In this document: piece after piece, positions 54,503 through 63,091 of the stretch | Position numbering within the stretch: position 1 is the first letter of the stretch | Layout: the number at the start of each line of letters is the position of its first letter | Origin: Lachnospiraceae bacterium | Lineage (GTDB): Bacteria; Bacillota; Clostridia; Lachnospirales; Lachnospiraceae | Assembly: GCA_017520425.1 (NCBI GenBank) | Contig: JAFXFO010000031.1 | Span: forward strand, 186,001-250,000 | DNA: 64,000 bases | Direction: 5' to 3' | Program-made: the position numbers and the translations under genes | The notes under the pieces: model-generated | Seen by the model: the letters and a program-made list of their open reading frames with translations, nothing else | Database searches by the model: none | Told to the model about the DNA's origin: nothing

Positions 54503-56182
54503 TTAATATTTTGCCATCTTAACCTTCTCTAAAAATGCTTCTTCCGGTAAGGGCTTATCAAAATAATAACCTTGGATAATATCGCAACCCATACCGGTCA
54601 GGTATTCGTATTGTTGCTCTGTTTCCACACCTTCCGCAACAACCATCACTCCCAATTCACCGGCCAATCTTGCAATACTCTCAAACATAATGCATGCTTT
54701 GTCTTTTTGCGAATCCTCACTATCAAAAGGAATAAAAGACTTATCTATCTTTAAGATATCAATACTCGTCATCTTCAACATATTCAAAGAGGAATAACCG
54801 GTTCCGAAATCATCAATGGAGGTACTGATTCCTTCTGCCTTCAATTCATCAATCAAGGTAGCCATCACGATATAATCCCTGAAATCTTCACTTTCCGTCA
54901 ATTCAATCTCAATATATTCGTGAGGAACATTATACTTATCGATAATCTCAACGATTTCCTGCACCAAATACGGATTCTCCATATGTCTGCGGGAAAAATT
55001 GACAGAGATATGGGGCAATGGTATTCCTTCCGCTTTGCACTTAGCTAATAATTCGCAGCTTTTTCCCAAAACAAAATAATCCAGCTTACAAATACTGCCA
55101 TCCCTTTCCAATATGGGGATAAATTCCATGGGATATACCAATTGATTGTTAACGTTCCAGCGCACAAGGGCTTCGCCTCCGTATACGACTCTCTCCTTGC
55201 ACATTATCTTAGGCTGATAATGTACCACAAATTCCTGTTGCTCTAATCCTCTATGGAAGCCGGCAATAATCTCCTTTTGTTTCATCACGTCCCTATAATA
55301 TTCATCCCGATAAAATATCACATCAGCACTCTCCTGCTGGCGTGCCACCTGATAGGCAATACTGATACGAATCATCACATCTCCGGGACGCTGGATATCG
55401 TTTAGTTTGGCTGCTCCTATGGTAGCACCAAACCGGAACTTCTTTTCTTCATTACCATCTTTGTAAATAAGCTTTACATTACGGATAAATGAAAAGAACT
55501 TCTCAATATTTTCACTATGGATTAAAACCACGAAATTATCGCCGCCCAATCTGGCAATCACTTCATCATTTTCTACTTGGTTTTTTACTGTATTAACATA
55601 CATGGCCATTACCTCATCCGCTTTCACGTAAGGTAATACATTATTCACATACTTAAAATTATGTATATTAAAATAAACACCAATATATTCTTCTAATAAG
55701 CCACGGGAGAATTTCTCCATAACAACCTGCATAAAGCCGTTTATATTAGATATATCTACCGACAAGTCCTTACTCATAGCCTGGTCCAACAATGTATTCA
55801 TATTTTCCATCTTGAATGCATGGAAAATAGTGTTACTGATAATCTTCAATATATCCAGCTCTTCTTCCGACCAGATATGACCTGCTACGGAATAAAGTGT
55901 AATAACGACTTGTCCGCCGTCACCGGTTTGAAAAGTATGAGTAATCGGATTCGCCACATTCACATCAGCTCTTTCATATAGTATCCTTGTAAAATTCTGT
56001 GTCTGTACACGAAGCTTTGTCTTAGGCGCAGACAATTCAAGAAGGACTTTTCCTATTTCCAGACTCCCTTCAAGGCATGTTATAGCCAGTCTTACATTTA
56101 CTGACAACTCTTCACTTGTTCGAATTGGTTTCTGCATCAGTTCAAAAAACTGCTTTATTTCATTACTGCAAAATATCGCCAT
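54503..56182 (-). CDS. GGDEF-EAL protein, predicted c-di-GMP phosphodiesterase
   Basis: The 559-residue protein has an N-terminal GAF-like sensory region (1-140), a GGDEF domain with degenerate site RLGGDNFVVL, and an EAL domain with all key residues: GGEALVRW, VNFSRRHM, IELTESEDF, SIDDFGTGYSS, KIDKSF and VAEGVET. It is expected to hydrolyse c-di-GMP while the GGDEF part is likely catalytically dead. ATG at 56182 has GGGAGG 5 bases upstream. It is upstream of the cyclase gene on the same transcript. Confidence 0.92.
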   Translation of the reverse strand: MAIFCSNEIKQFFELMQKPIRTSEELSVNVRLAITCLEGSLEIGKVLLELSAPKTKLRVQTQNFTRILYERADVNVANPITHTFQTGDGGQVVITLYSVAGHIWSEEELDILKIISNTIFHAFKMENMNTLLDQAMSKDLSVDISNINGFMQVVMEKFSRGLLEEYIGVYFNIHNFKYVNNVLPYVKADEVMAMYVNTVKNQVENDEVIARLGGDNFVVLIHSENIEKFFSFIRNVKLIYKDGNEEKKFRFGATIGAAKLNDIQRPGDVMIRISIAYQVARQQESADVIFYRDEYYRDVMKQKEIIAGFHRGLEQQEFVVHYQPKIMCKERVVYGGEALVRWNVNNQLVYPMEFIPILERDGSICKLDYFVLGKSCELLAKCKAEGIPLPHISVNFSRRHMENPYLVQEIVEIIDKYNVPHEYIEIELTESEDFRDYIVMATLIDELKAEGISTSIDDFGTGYSSLNMLKMTSIDILKIDKSFIPFDSEDSQKDKACIMFESIARLAGELGVMVVAEGVETEQQYEYLTGMGCDIIQGYYFDKPLPEEAFLEKVKMAKY

Positions 56183-56367
56183 TTCTACCTCCCATGGGGT
56201 TTCCATCTCAATTTCTTGTATGAATATCAGTCTTTTTTAATCCATTTCCACATAATATAATTCATTATATCACATTTTTCATAAAATAATAGCTTTTTTA
56301 TGTAAATTATCATAATTTTTCAACATATTTGCAACCTATACAATTCTTCTGTTTTTTACTGAAATAG

Positions 56368-56396
56368 TTGCCATTTCTTTCGTTGATTATTATAAT
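56368..56396 (+). promoter_or_regulatory. Strong sigma-A promoter of acyltransferase gene
   Basis: TTGCCA (56368-56373), 17-base spacer, perfect TATAAT (56391-56396). The start codon is 35 bases further. The 250-base divergent gap also contains the upstream region of the EAL gene, where I see no clear promoter. Confidence 0.75.
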
Positions 56397-56431
56397 GACT
56401 ATATAATAATCAAATGAAACGGAGAAGAAAC

Positions 56432-57502
56432 ATGAATCGAAATTCAACTTCTGCTAAACATAATACATCCTTTGATATATTACGCATCATTGCTGCATTT
56501 AGTGTAGTGGTTCTTCATGTAAGCGGTCAATACATTATGAGCTATCCGGTTGGATCCGATGAGTTTTGTATGTCGAATTTCATAAATTCGGTTTCCCGTT
56601 TTGGTGTTCCTATTTTCGTTATGATAAGCGGTGCCATTTTTCTTTCGGAAGAAAAAAGCGTAAGCATCTCAAAAATATGGTTGAAAAACATTTTTCGCCT
56701 GCTTATCGTATTTCTGATATGGTCTTTTGGATATTATGTCTTTCAATCACTATATTATTGGCATTTCGACTTTTGGAATAAAGGACTATTACGTACCCTC
56801 GTAGGTTGCGTCTATGCATCTGAACATTTTTGGTTTCTGTTTATGATTATGGGATTATATACATTAATCCCCCTATTACGCACCTGGGTACACAACGCTA
56901 CTACCAAGGAATTGTACTATTTTGTAACACTTTTCGTTGTATTTCAAATTCTTCGTACTACATTTACTATTTTGCTGGATAAATCACTCATATATAAATT
57001 GTCTGATATGTTTACCATTGTAGAATTGAGCGGTTATTTGGGCTATTTTGTATTGGGTTATCTATTAACCGCGCGCCCTGTTTCTTCTAAAATAAAAATA
57101 TTGGTTTATAGTCTGACTCCTATAGGAATTATTGCCAACTATGCTGTATCACATTATCTTTCAAACAAAAATGGCTTTTATACACCGGGAATTTATGATT
57201 GCTTTGGCTTTTTTACATTTATCCACATCATAGCATTATTTCTCTTCGTAACAGATTTAATACCTGCAGAAATATCAAACCCAAAGCTATCTTCCTATTT
57301 TAAGAAGCTATCCTTGGATACTTTGGGAATCTACATGATGCATGTTGCTCTTTTAGAATATTTTGTTAATGAAAAAATCTTGTTTGGACATATGCATCCT
57401 ATTCCCGGTATATTACTGCTAAGTATTATTTGTTTTGTAATAAGTGGTATTGTCTCTGCCATTCTGCGACGAATACCACTTATAGGTCACTATATTTGTT
57501 AA
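56432..57502 (+). CDS. Acyltransferase 3 family membrane protein
   Basis: The 356-residue protein has about ten membrane helices and the family start SFDILRIIAAFSVVVLHVSG with the catalytic histidine, plus FGVPIFVMISGA and a conserved ASEHFWFLFMIMGLY segment. Members O-acylate surface polysaccharide or peptidoglycan. ATG at 56432 has GGAG 7-9 bases upstream. It stands alone between its promoter and terminator. Confidence 0.9.
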   Translation: MNRNSTSAKHNTSFDILRIIAAFSVVVLHVSGQYIMSYPVGSDEFCMSNFINSVSRFGVPIFVMISGAIFLSEEKSVSISKIWLKNIFRLLIVFLIWSFGYYVFQSLYYWHFDFWNKGLLRTLVGCVYASEHFWFLFMIMGLYTLIPLLRTWVHNATTKELYYFVTLFVVFQILRTTFTILLDKSLIYKLSDMFTIVELSGYLGYFVLGYLLTARPVSSKIKILVYSLTPIGIIANYAVSHYLSNKNGFYTPGIYDCFGFFTFIHIIALFLFVTDLIPAEISNPKLSSYFKKLSLDTLGIYMMHVALLEYFVNEKILFGHMHPIPGILLLSIICFVISGIVSAILRRIPLIGHYIC

Positions 57503-57505
57503 CGG

Positions 57506-57556
57506 AAAAGCCCCTAAACTGTCAGACCATTACGTCTAACCGTTTTAGGGGCTTTT
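57506..57556. terminator. Bidirectional terminator between acyltransferase and CbiE/T-like genes
   Basis: AAAAGCCCCTAAA (57506-57518) pairs with 57544-57556, a perfect 13-base stem with a loop that can itself fold, and it serves both converging genes. Confidence 0.9.
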
Positions 57557-57559
57557 ATT

Positions 57560-58471
57560 TTATCCGTTATTTCTTGTTTTCGCTGTAATAATCCAAGGTG
57601 CAGGCTGCTGTTTAAAGGTATTATTGCTTCCCAGCTTTGCTATGGACACCTGAATAGTATCGATATCAGTAAGGCCCATATCCTGCAGGGTTGCGGTTAT
57701 ATTAGCAGCCACCTTAAAATCCAAAGTATAAATCACCACATTGATGTTCGGATTCAGACCAACAAGATAATTCAGTTCCTGCTCTGTGCTGGCAGATGCC
57801 ACCATAAATACCAAAGAAGGTACCGGACAATCCTTCATGGTTTCTGCATCGATGTGATCGATAATTTTGATATTATGCAAGTCAAAATGTGCCACATTAT
57901 CTTCCAGGGTCGCACGGTCTCTGTGACTATACTCTACTGCTACTACGGAACCTTCCGGTGCCATCAACGCTGCCTCAATGGCAATACTTTCACCGCCGAT
58001 AACACAAATATCATCCTGCGGGTCCAGCATCATCTTGTTCAAAATAATGGCACGAATTTCACTACCTACATACTGGATGGAACCACGCTGGAACAGCTCG
58101 TTACTGAGACCGATTTTTGCAGTATTTCTGGCATTGGGATTGATAATCAGCATACCCGCAGAAGCATTAATACCTCTGTCAATCATATCCTTTACTTTCT
58201 GATGCAGAATCTCTCCTACCGGCTCTGATCCTTCATTGTACCAAACATCGCATTCGCCTAAACCCGCATTCCACAGACGATAGAAAATATCATCAATACC
58301 CGCATTGGTAAATACCATAGTGGTTTTATGGGCTTCCACAGTGGGAATTATATTCTTATTCTTTTTTGTGATATCAATCATTTTTACATGCTCTAAATCC
58401 AAGGTTGTATTCTTGGCATAATACTGTAACCACGATAAAATCACTTCATTTGTAAAAATTTGCTGCTCCAT
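57560..58471 (-). CDS. Orphan CbiE/CbiT-like SAM methyltransferase
   Basis: The 303-residue protein resembles the back half of CbiE fused to CbiT (CobL). An N-terminal CbiE-like region reads VFTNAGIDDIFYRLWNAGLG and VWYNEGSEPVGEI. A CbiT-like Rossmann domain reads ICVIGGESIAIEAALMAPEG, VAVEYSHRDRATLEDNVAHF and ends APWIITA. CobL normally methylates and decarboxylates corrin intermediates, but several glycine motifs are altered (IGGESIAIE in place of IGAGTGSVAIE) and no cobalamin genes lie nearby. It may act on another substrate or be a structural relative. ATG at 58471 has GGGGG 8 bases upstream. Confidence 0.78.
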   Translation of the reverse strand: MEQQIFTNEVILSWLQYYAKNTTLDLEHVKMIDITKKNKNIIPTVEAHKTTMVFTNAGIDDIFYRLWNAGLGECDVWYNEGSEPVGEILHQKVKDMIDRGINASAGMLIINPNARNTAKIGLSNELFQRGSIQYVGSEIRAIILNKMMLDPQDDICVIGGESIAIEAALMAPEGSVVAVEYSHRDRATLEDNVAHFDLHNIKIIDHIDAETMKDCPVPSLVFMVASASTEQELNYLVGLNPNINVVIYTLDFKVAANITATLQDMGLTDIDTIQVSIAKLGSNNTFKQQPAPWIITAKTRNNG

Positions 58472-58610
58472 AGGATGTACCCCCTTGTATGTCATTCTTG
58501 ATGATTGAGACTCAATAATATAGTCACCTCAATCGATTACATACATTATATCACATCCAACAGTATTTGTAAAAACATTCCGAATAAATTATTTAATTTG
58601 TCAAACTATT

Positions 58611-60593
58611 TTACACTTCTCCCAACTCTTCCAATTCCGTTTCGGCTTCCAGCATACGTTCCAACAAACTTTCCTGCAAATGTTCCTCTTTGTCCAAGGC
58701 ATTTTGCAGCTCCATCAGCTTATGATAGTCAGAAGAAAGAGCCGGATCCAGTAGCTGAAGTTTCAATTCATCCGCTTTTGCTTCGCTTTCAGCCAATTGT
58801 TTTTCATATTTTTCCAATTGTTTTAACAAACGCGACTTTATCTTGCCCGGATTGTAGTATTCTTTTTTATTAAATACATCCTGTAAGGTAGGTACTGCTG
58901 CTCCGGCAGTGGCATTCTTTCCGCTCTGTACTCCCGTAGTCACAGCAGAGTTGTTTGCTTTTTCCCTATCCTCCTGCTTCTGCTTCTCCACCAGATATTC
59001 CTCATAAGGATAGTCGTATTGCTTCACCGCATCCTTACCAAACTCCAGGATACCCGTAGCCACCTGCTTAATAAAATATCGGTCGTGGGATACAAAAAGC
59101 ACTGTTCCTTCAAATACCTGAAGCATCTGCTCCAAGGCTTGTTTACCCATAATATCCATATGATTGGTAGGCTCATCCAAAATAAGCAGATTGGGCTTAG
59201 TCTGCATCATTTTACAAAGCGCCAGACGCACCTTCTCTCCACCGGAAAGTTGTCCCATCAGTTTCTCCACGTCCTCTCCGGAAAACAGAAAGCTTCCCAA
59301 GGCGCTACGAACCTCTTCCCTTTTCATATCCGGATAGACATCCCAGAAATTATCAAGTACACTTTGTTTCGGGTCCGCATCATCCACTACCGCCTTCTGC
59401 TGGTCGAAATAGCCGTACTCCACATTCTGGCCGATAGTAAAGCTTCCTCCCAACGGGGGAATCAGTTCTACCAAAGTCTTTAATAAGGTGGACTTACCTT
59501 TGCCGTTTTCGCCCAAAATAGCCAGACGCTCCTTCTTACGCAGATGGAAGCTCACCTGACTCAACTCGCATTCATAACCGATTTTCAGATTCTTGGCAAT
59601 CAATACATCCGAATAGCTTTCCAATCTGGGTGTAAACATCATATGGAAGGTCTTAGTATCAAATCTTCTGGGCTTCTCAATCTTCACCATATGTTCGATA
59701 GCCATTTGCTTCGAACGTGCAGCAGTCACTTTAGTGGGCGTATTTTTCCACTTTTCAATCCATTCGGTCAGTCGCTGGATTTCCTTCTGCTGCAGTTCAT
59801 AATCCTTTTCCTGCTTTGCCAAATCCTCTTCCTTACGCTTCAAAAAAGCTGTATAATTGCCCGGATAGCGTTTCATACGATGATATTCTATCTCATAAGT
59901 CACATCAATAATCCGGTCCAAAAACATACGGTCATGGGATACGATTACCACAGCCTTGTCATAGCTTTTCAAATAATTTTCCAGCCACTCAATGGTAGGT
60001 AAATCCAAATGGTTGGTGGGCTCGTCCAAAAGCATGATATCCGGCCTGCTAAGAAGCAACTTAATAAAAGCCACCTTGGTCTGCTGACCTCCTGAAAAGC
60101 TGCCTATGGGTCTTTGTAAATCCTCCAAGGGAAAGCCGAATTTCTGGAACATAACCTCCATATCCTGCTTCCAGCTATAGCCTCGCAGAGCCTCCATTTT
60201 CTTCTGCAAATGGTCGTATTCATAAAACAGGGACTGATTCTCCCCTTCCTGCTGTAACAGTGCCTCAATCTCAGCCATACGCTTTTCACAGGCAAACACC
60301 GGTGCAAAGGTTTTCTTAATCTCCTCCTCCACACTCACTTCCCTATCCGGGAAACTGATTTGACGCAAGAAACCAATCTCCTGCTTCCCTGCCATCATAA
60401 TACCGCACTCTTCATCGCTGTCCAGGTTATTCATATGTATGTCGCCTACAATCAGCTTTAACAGAGTGGTCTTGCCACAGCCGTTTCTTCCTACCACTGC
60501 AATCTTCTCATTGTCGTGTATTTCAAAATTCACATCCTCTAAGATGGTATCGGCACCGTATTGTACCAATGCATGCTTTATCTGATATCTCAT
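58611..60593 (-). CDS. ABC-F family ATPase (YdiF-like)
   Basis: The 660-residue protein has two ABC domains in one chain without membrane helices: Walker A1 GRNGCGKTTLLKL, signature SGGQQTKVAF; Walker A2 GENGKGKSTLLKTL, signature SGGEKVRLAL; DEPTNHLDLPT and DEPTNHMDIMG. The linker between domains is long and basic (AKQEKDYELQQKE...), and the C-terminus is a coiled coil. ABC-F proteins act on the ribosome as translation factors or antibiotic-protection factors; YdiF-like length and arm fit the first group better. ATG at 60593 is chosen from the homology start MRYQIKHA, though no Shine-Dalgarno is visible; see the terminator just upstream. Confidence 0.9.
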   Translation of the reverse strand: MRYQIKHALVQYGADTILEDVNFEIHDNEKIAVVGRNGCGKTTLLKLIVGDIHMNNLDSDEECGIMMAGKQEIGFLRQISFPDREVSVEEEIKKTFAPVFACEKRMAEIEALLQQEGENQSLFYEYDHLQKKMEALRGYSWKQDMEVMFQKFGFPLEDLQRPIGSFSGGQQTKVAFIKLLLSRPDIMLLDEPTNHLDLPTIEWLENYLKSYDKAVVIVSHDRMFLDRIIDVTYEIEYHRMKRYPGNYTAFLKRKEEDLAKQEKDYELQQKEIQRLTEWIEKWKNTPTKVTAARSKQMAIEHMVKIEKPRRFDTKTFHMMFTPRLESYSDVLIAKNLKIGYECELSQVSFHLRKKERLAILGENGKGKSTLLKTLVELIPPLGGSFTIGQNVEYGYFDQQKAVVDDADPKQSVLDNFWDVYPDMKREEVRSALGSFLFSGEDVEKLMGQLSGGEKVRLALCKMMQTKPNLLILDEPTNHMDIMGKQALEQMLQVFEGTVLFVSHDRYFIKQVATGILEFGKDAVKQYDYPYEEYLVEKQKQEDREKANNSAVTTGVQSGKNATAGAAVPTLQDVFNKKEYYNPGKIKSRLLKQLEKYEKQLAESEAKADELKLQLLDPALSSDYHKLMELQNALDKEEHLQESLLERMLEAETELEELGEV

Positions 60594-60600
60594 AATACTT

Positions 60601-60630
60601 AAAAAGGAGGACCCTTTCAATTTAGGGTCC
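60601..60630 (-). terminator. Intrinsic terminator between membrane-protein gene and ABC-F gene
   Basis: GGACCCT (60609-60615) pairs with AGGGTCC (60624-60630); one further base pair extends the stem, followed on the minus strand by CCTTTTT. It ends 8 bases before the ABC-F start codon, so it may act as an attenuator or simply as the end of the upstream gene. Confidence 0.8.
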
Positions 60631-60647
60631 TTCCCATCCTCCACTTA

Positions 60648-61205
60648 TTAATATAGTTTCTTAGGCATCGGCGGATTCTGCTCTCTGCTACGCATTGCAT
60701 ATACACCGAATGCAACAAACACAAGTATGATTGCTGTTTTTAAGGCCAGTCTCATAATATCATGATTGCCCACTACGATAGCATACATAGCAACATTTTC
60801 TTCCCAGGACATAGTCCATCCGGCAATCAGCTCTGCATTCTTACCAATCTGTTCCACCCGTAATGATGCCAGATTCGCCACACCTGATGTGGCAATAAAA
60901 TAGGACAAATAGGCCATAACACCCAGTAGGATACCAAAGCCCATTCCCAACTGCTTCCCCTTCTTAATGCTTAACATAAGCAAAATATACATCGCACTAA
61001 AAATCAGGGTAGTTAGTATTGCTGCTCCGAAATGAATACTGTCAAAGGGCATCTGATAACCGCCGTTATAATCTGCAACATAGGCTCTTATATAAAACTC
61101 CGGTGCCATTACTACGGAAAAGGTACCCACCAAATAAATTATTTGCAAAACCAATGCCGCATTCAGCAATGCCAATGGTAATTTCTTCGGATTGTTCTGT
61201 TTCAT
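60648..61205 (-). CDS. Four-helix membrane protein of unknown function
   Basis: The 185-residue protein has four hydrophobic helices (about 10-32, 58-78, 86-106 and 148-170) and short loops with no catalytic pattern. I do not recognise the family. It is on the same strand as the ABC-F gene, separated by the terminator. ATG is preceded by GAGGAAGAT. Confidence 0.65.
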   Translation of the reverse strand: MKQNNPKKLPLALLNAALVLQIIYLVGTFSVVMAPEFYIRAYVADYNGGYQMPFDSIHFGAAILTTLIFSAMYILLMLSIKKGKQLGMGFGILLGVMAYLSYFIATSGVANLASLRVEQIGKNAELIAGWTMSWEENVAMYAIVVGNHDIMRLALKTAIILVFVAFGVYAMRSREQNPPMPKKLY

Positions 61206-61305
61206 CTTATCTTCCTCGTTTCTTACATATGATTCCTATTCGATTATATCAGTGTTAGGGGGATTTTACAACATTCTTTTCTGAACCGGACTTTTCTGTT
61301 ATTAC

Positions 61306-61334
61306 TTGTCAAACTCCGTGATTTTTACTATGAT
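61306..61334 (+). promoter_or_regulatory. Predicted promoter of the second acyltransferase gene
   Basis: TTGTCA (61306-61311), 17-base spacer, TATGAT (61329-61334); five of six matches each, 33 bases before the start codon. Confidence 0.65.
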
Positions 61335-61367
61335 ATTATCAGGAATCAATATACAAAGGAGGCCTTT

Positions 61368-62549
61368 ATGGCAAGCAATACTACCATTTTACAAGATTCT
61401 TATCAACATAATCACATTGATGTCCTGGACGGTATCCGTGCCATTGCCATCCTTATCGTGGTATGGTTTCATTTCTGGCAGCAATCCTGGCTCATGCCCA
61501 TTGCCGGCGATTTTAATATTGACTGGATTCCCAGAAACGGTGCCCTGCTGGTGGATATGCTGATTCTGTTATCCGGTTTCTGCCTGTTTCTTCCCTATGC
61601 ACGCAGTATGGTATACAAAACGGAAGCACCCCACGCAAAAAGCTTTTATAAGAAACGTGTGGCACGCATCTTCCCTTCCTACTATTTCAACGTATTTCTG
61701 GTACTGTTTCTGTTTGCCCTTCCTTTGGGCGAATACGCAAATAAGAGTTTTTTGTGGAAGGATTTATTGAGCCATATTTTCTTTGTTAATAATCTTTCCT
61801 ACGACACTTTGGTAGCCACCAAACTAAACGGCGTCTTATGGACGGTAGCTGTGGAGTTTCAGTTTTATCTAATCTTCCCTTTGCTGGCTAAATGGTTTCA
61901 AAAGAGGCCCATACTGACCTACTCCTGCATGACCTTAATCGGTCTGATTAGCAGTCATTTTATCAGCCAAAACTTTGGTACGCTGAATCAGGCACTCTAT
62001 GTAAACCATACCCTTACCTTTTTATCGGTCTTTGCCAATGGTATGCTGGGTGCATGGGCTTACATCTCTATAACTCATGACAAAAAGCCTGTAAAGGCCG
62101 AGCAATTCTTATATATTTTAATGACACTGGCTGGCCTGGTGCTATACAAAATCCTCTGTGATCACCATATGAACTTTCCAAACGGTCAGCAGTGGCAGGT
62201 AAAGTACCGCTATGTACTATCCTTGGTATATTTACTAATACTTTTCGGGTGCCTGATGGCCCAGCAGTACTTCCGTTTCTTCTTAGGAAACAGGCTCATG
62301 AAGTTCCTGGCTACCATTTCCTTTAACCTTTATATCTGGCACCAGTATATCGCCGTAAAGCTAAAAGAGTTCCGCATCCCCTACTGGGAAGGCGACATAC
62401 CGCCCAATCAACTGGGGGACAAGCCCTGGATGTGGAAATATATGCTGCTATGTATTGCTGTCTCACTTGTTGTAGCCATATTAACCACTTATCTGATTGA
62501 GAAGCCACTTGCAAGATTGATTTTGAGACGATATGATAAGTCGAAATAG
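61368..62549 (+). CDS. Acyltransferase 3 (OafA/YrhL-like) membrane protein
   Basis: The 393-residue protein has about ten helices. The catalytic His lies in VLDGIRAIAILIVVWFHFW and the arginine motif in GALLVDMLILLSGFCLFLPYA; VLWTVAVEFQFYLIFPLLA is the typical third block. It should transfer acyl groups to a surface or secreted glycan or lipid. AAAGGAGG lies 5-6 bases before the ATG. It is unrelated in close sequence to the other acyltransferase at 56432. Confidence 0.92.
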   Translation: MASNTTILQDSYQHNHIDVLDGIRAIAILIVVWFHFWQQSWLMPIAGDFNIDWIPRNGALLVDMLILLSGFCLFLPYARSMVYKTEAPHAKSFYKKRVARIFPSYYFNVFLVLFLFALPLGEYANKSFLWKDLLSHIFFVNNLSYDTLVATKLNGVLWTVAVEFQFYLIFPLLAKWFQKRPILTYSCMTLIGLISSHFISQNFGTLNQALYVNHTLTFLSVFANGMLGAWAYISITHDKKPVKAEQFLYILMTLAGLVLYKILCDHHMNFPNGQQWQVKYRYVLSLVYLLILFGCLMAQQYFRFFLGNRLMKFLATISFNLYIWHQYIAVKLKEFRIPYWEGDIPPNQLGDKPWMWKYMLLCIAVSLVVAILTTYLIEKPLARLILRRYDKSK

Positions 62550-62554
62550 AAAAG

Positions 62555-62589
62555 AATACCAGCCACGGCTTCCCCTGTTGGCTGGTATT
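62555..62589. terminator. Bidirectional terminator between acyltransferase and 62596 gene
   Basis: Stem AATACCAGCC (62555-62564) with GGCTGGTATT (62580-62589), perfect ten bases; serves converging genes. Confidence 0.88.
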
Positions 62590-62595
62590 ATTCAT

Positions 62596-63030
62596 TTACA
62601 AGTATTGTCTCAAATCCTTGCCTAGCTTTTCTTCGATTTCGATCAGCTTGCTGCAAATCGCCTTTGATTGCTCATCTGCAGCCTTATACTGATTCAGATA
62701 GCGGTTTAAGGTTTTTACACCCATATTGCAGCCATCAGTAATTAAGTCCGCTACGGTAGCATCGCTGTTATCCATAGCCAGCTTCATATTGGTCTTCATC
62801 CAGGACATCCCCTTTGCCACAGGGCTGGGATCCTTTTCACAGGCATTATGCTCCTGCAACATACTGCAAATATCATTCTCCAGATTTTCATGATGTGCCT
62901 TACTTTTCTGCAGCAATTCCTTCATCTCAGAATCACACACCTTCTCCAACACCTCATCAATGGAGGAAATACCCATCTTGGTACCTGCATCACATTCCTT
63001 TAATAACTTTACAGTATCTTGATTTTCCAT
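62596..63030 (-). CDS. Helical ferritin-like protein of unknown function
   Basis: The 144-residue protein is four-helical, similar in layout to the DUF2383 ferritin-like group: long helices with GTKMGISSIDEVLEKV, ELLQKSKAHHENLEND, and MGVKTLNRYLNQY. No clear di-iron ligand set (paired ExxH) is visible, so metal binding is uncertain. GGAAGGAG precedes ATG by 7 bases but lies in the 3' arm of a perfect hairpin (63034-63070). Confidence 0.6.
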   Translation of the reverse strand: MENQDTVKLLKECDAGTKMGISSIDEVLEKVCDSEMKELLQKSKAHHENLENDICSMLQEHNACEKDPSPVAKGMSWMKTNMKLAMDNSDATVADLITDGCNMGVKTLNRYLNQYKAADEQSKAICSKLIEIEEKLGKDLRQYL

Positions 63031-63070
63031 AAAAATACTCCTTCCAAAAACAGCTTTTAGAAGGAGTATT
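63031..63070 (-). terminator. Terminator-like hairpin that buries the ribosome binding site of the next gene
   Basis: AATACTCCTTC (63034-63044) pairs perfectly with GAAGGAGTATT (63060-63070), and four more base pairs form in the loop beyond a mismatch. On the minus strand the 3' arm contains the Shine-Dalgarno of the 63030 start codon, and TTT then ATG follow. It lies about 20 bases past the stop codon of the upstream gene. Confidence 0.85.
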
Positions 63071-63091
63071 CCCGGATTATTATTTTATTAT

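Noticed and set aside
58611..60593. ABC-F protein as an antibiotic-resistance factor
   Set aside because: Length, long C-terminal coiled coil and YdiF-like sequence fit housekeeping ABC-F proteins better; no resistance-type evidence beyond the leader hairpin.
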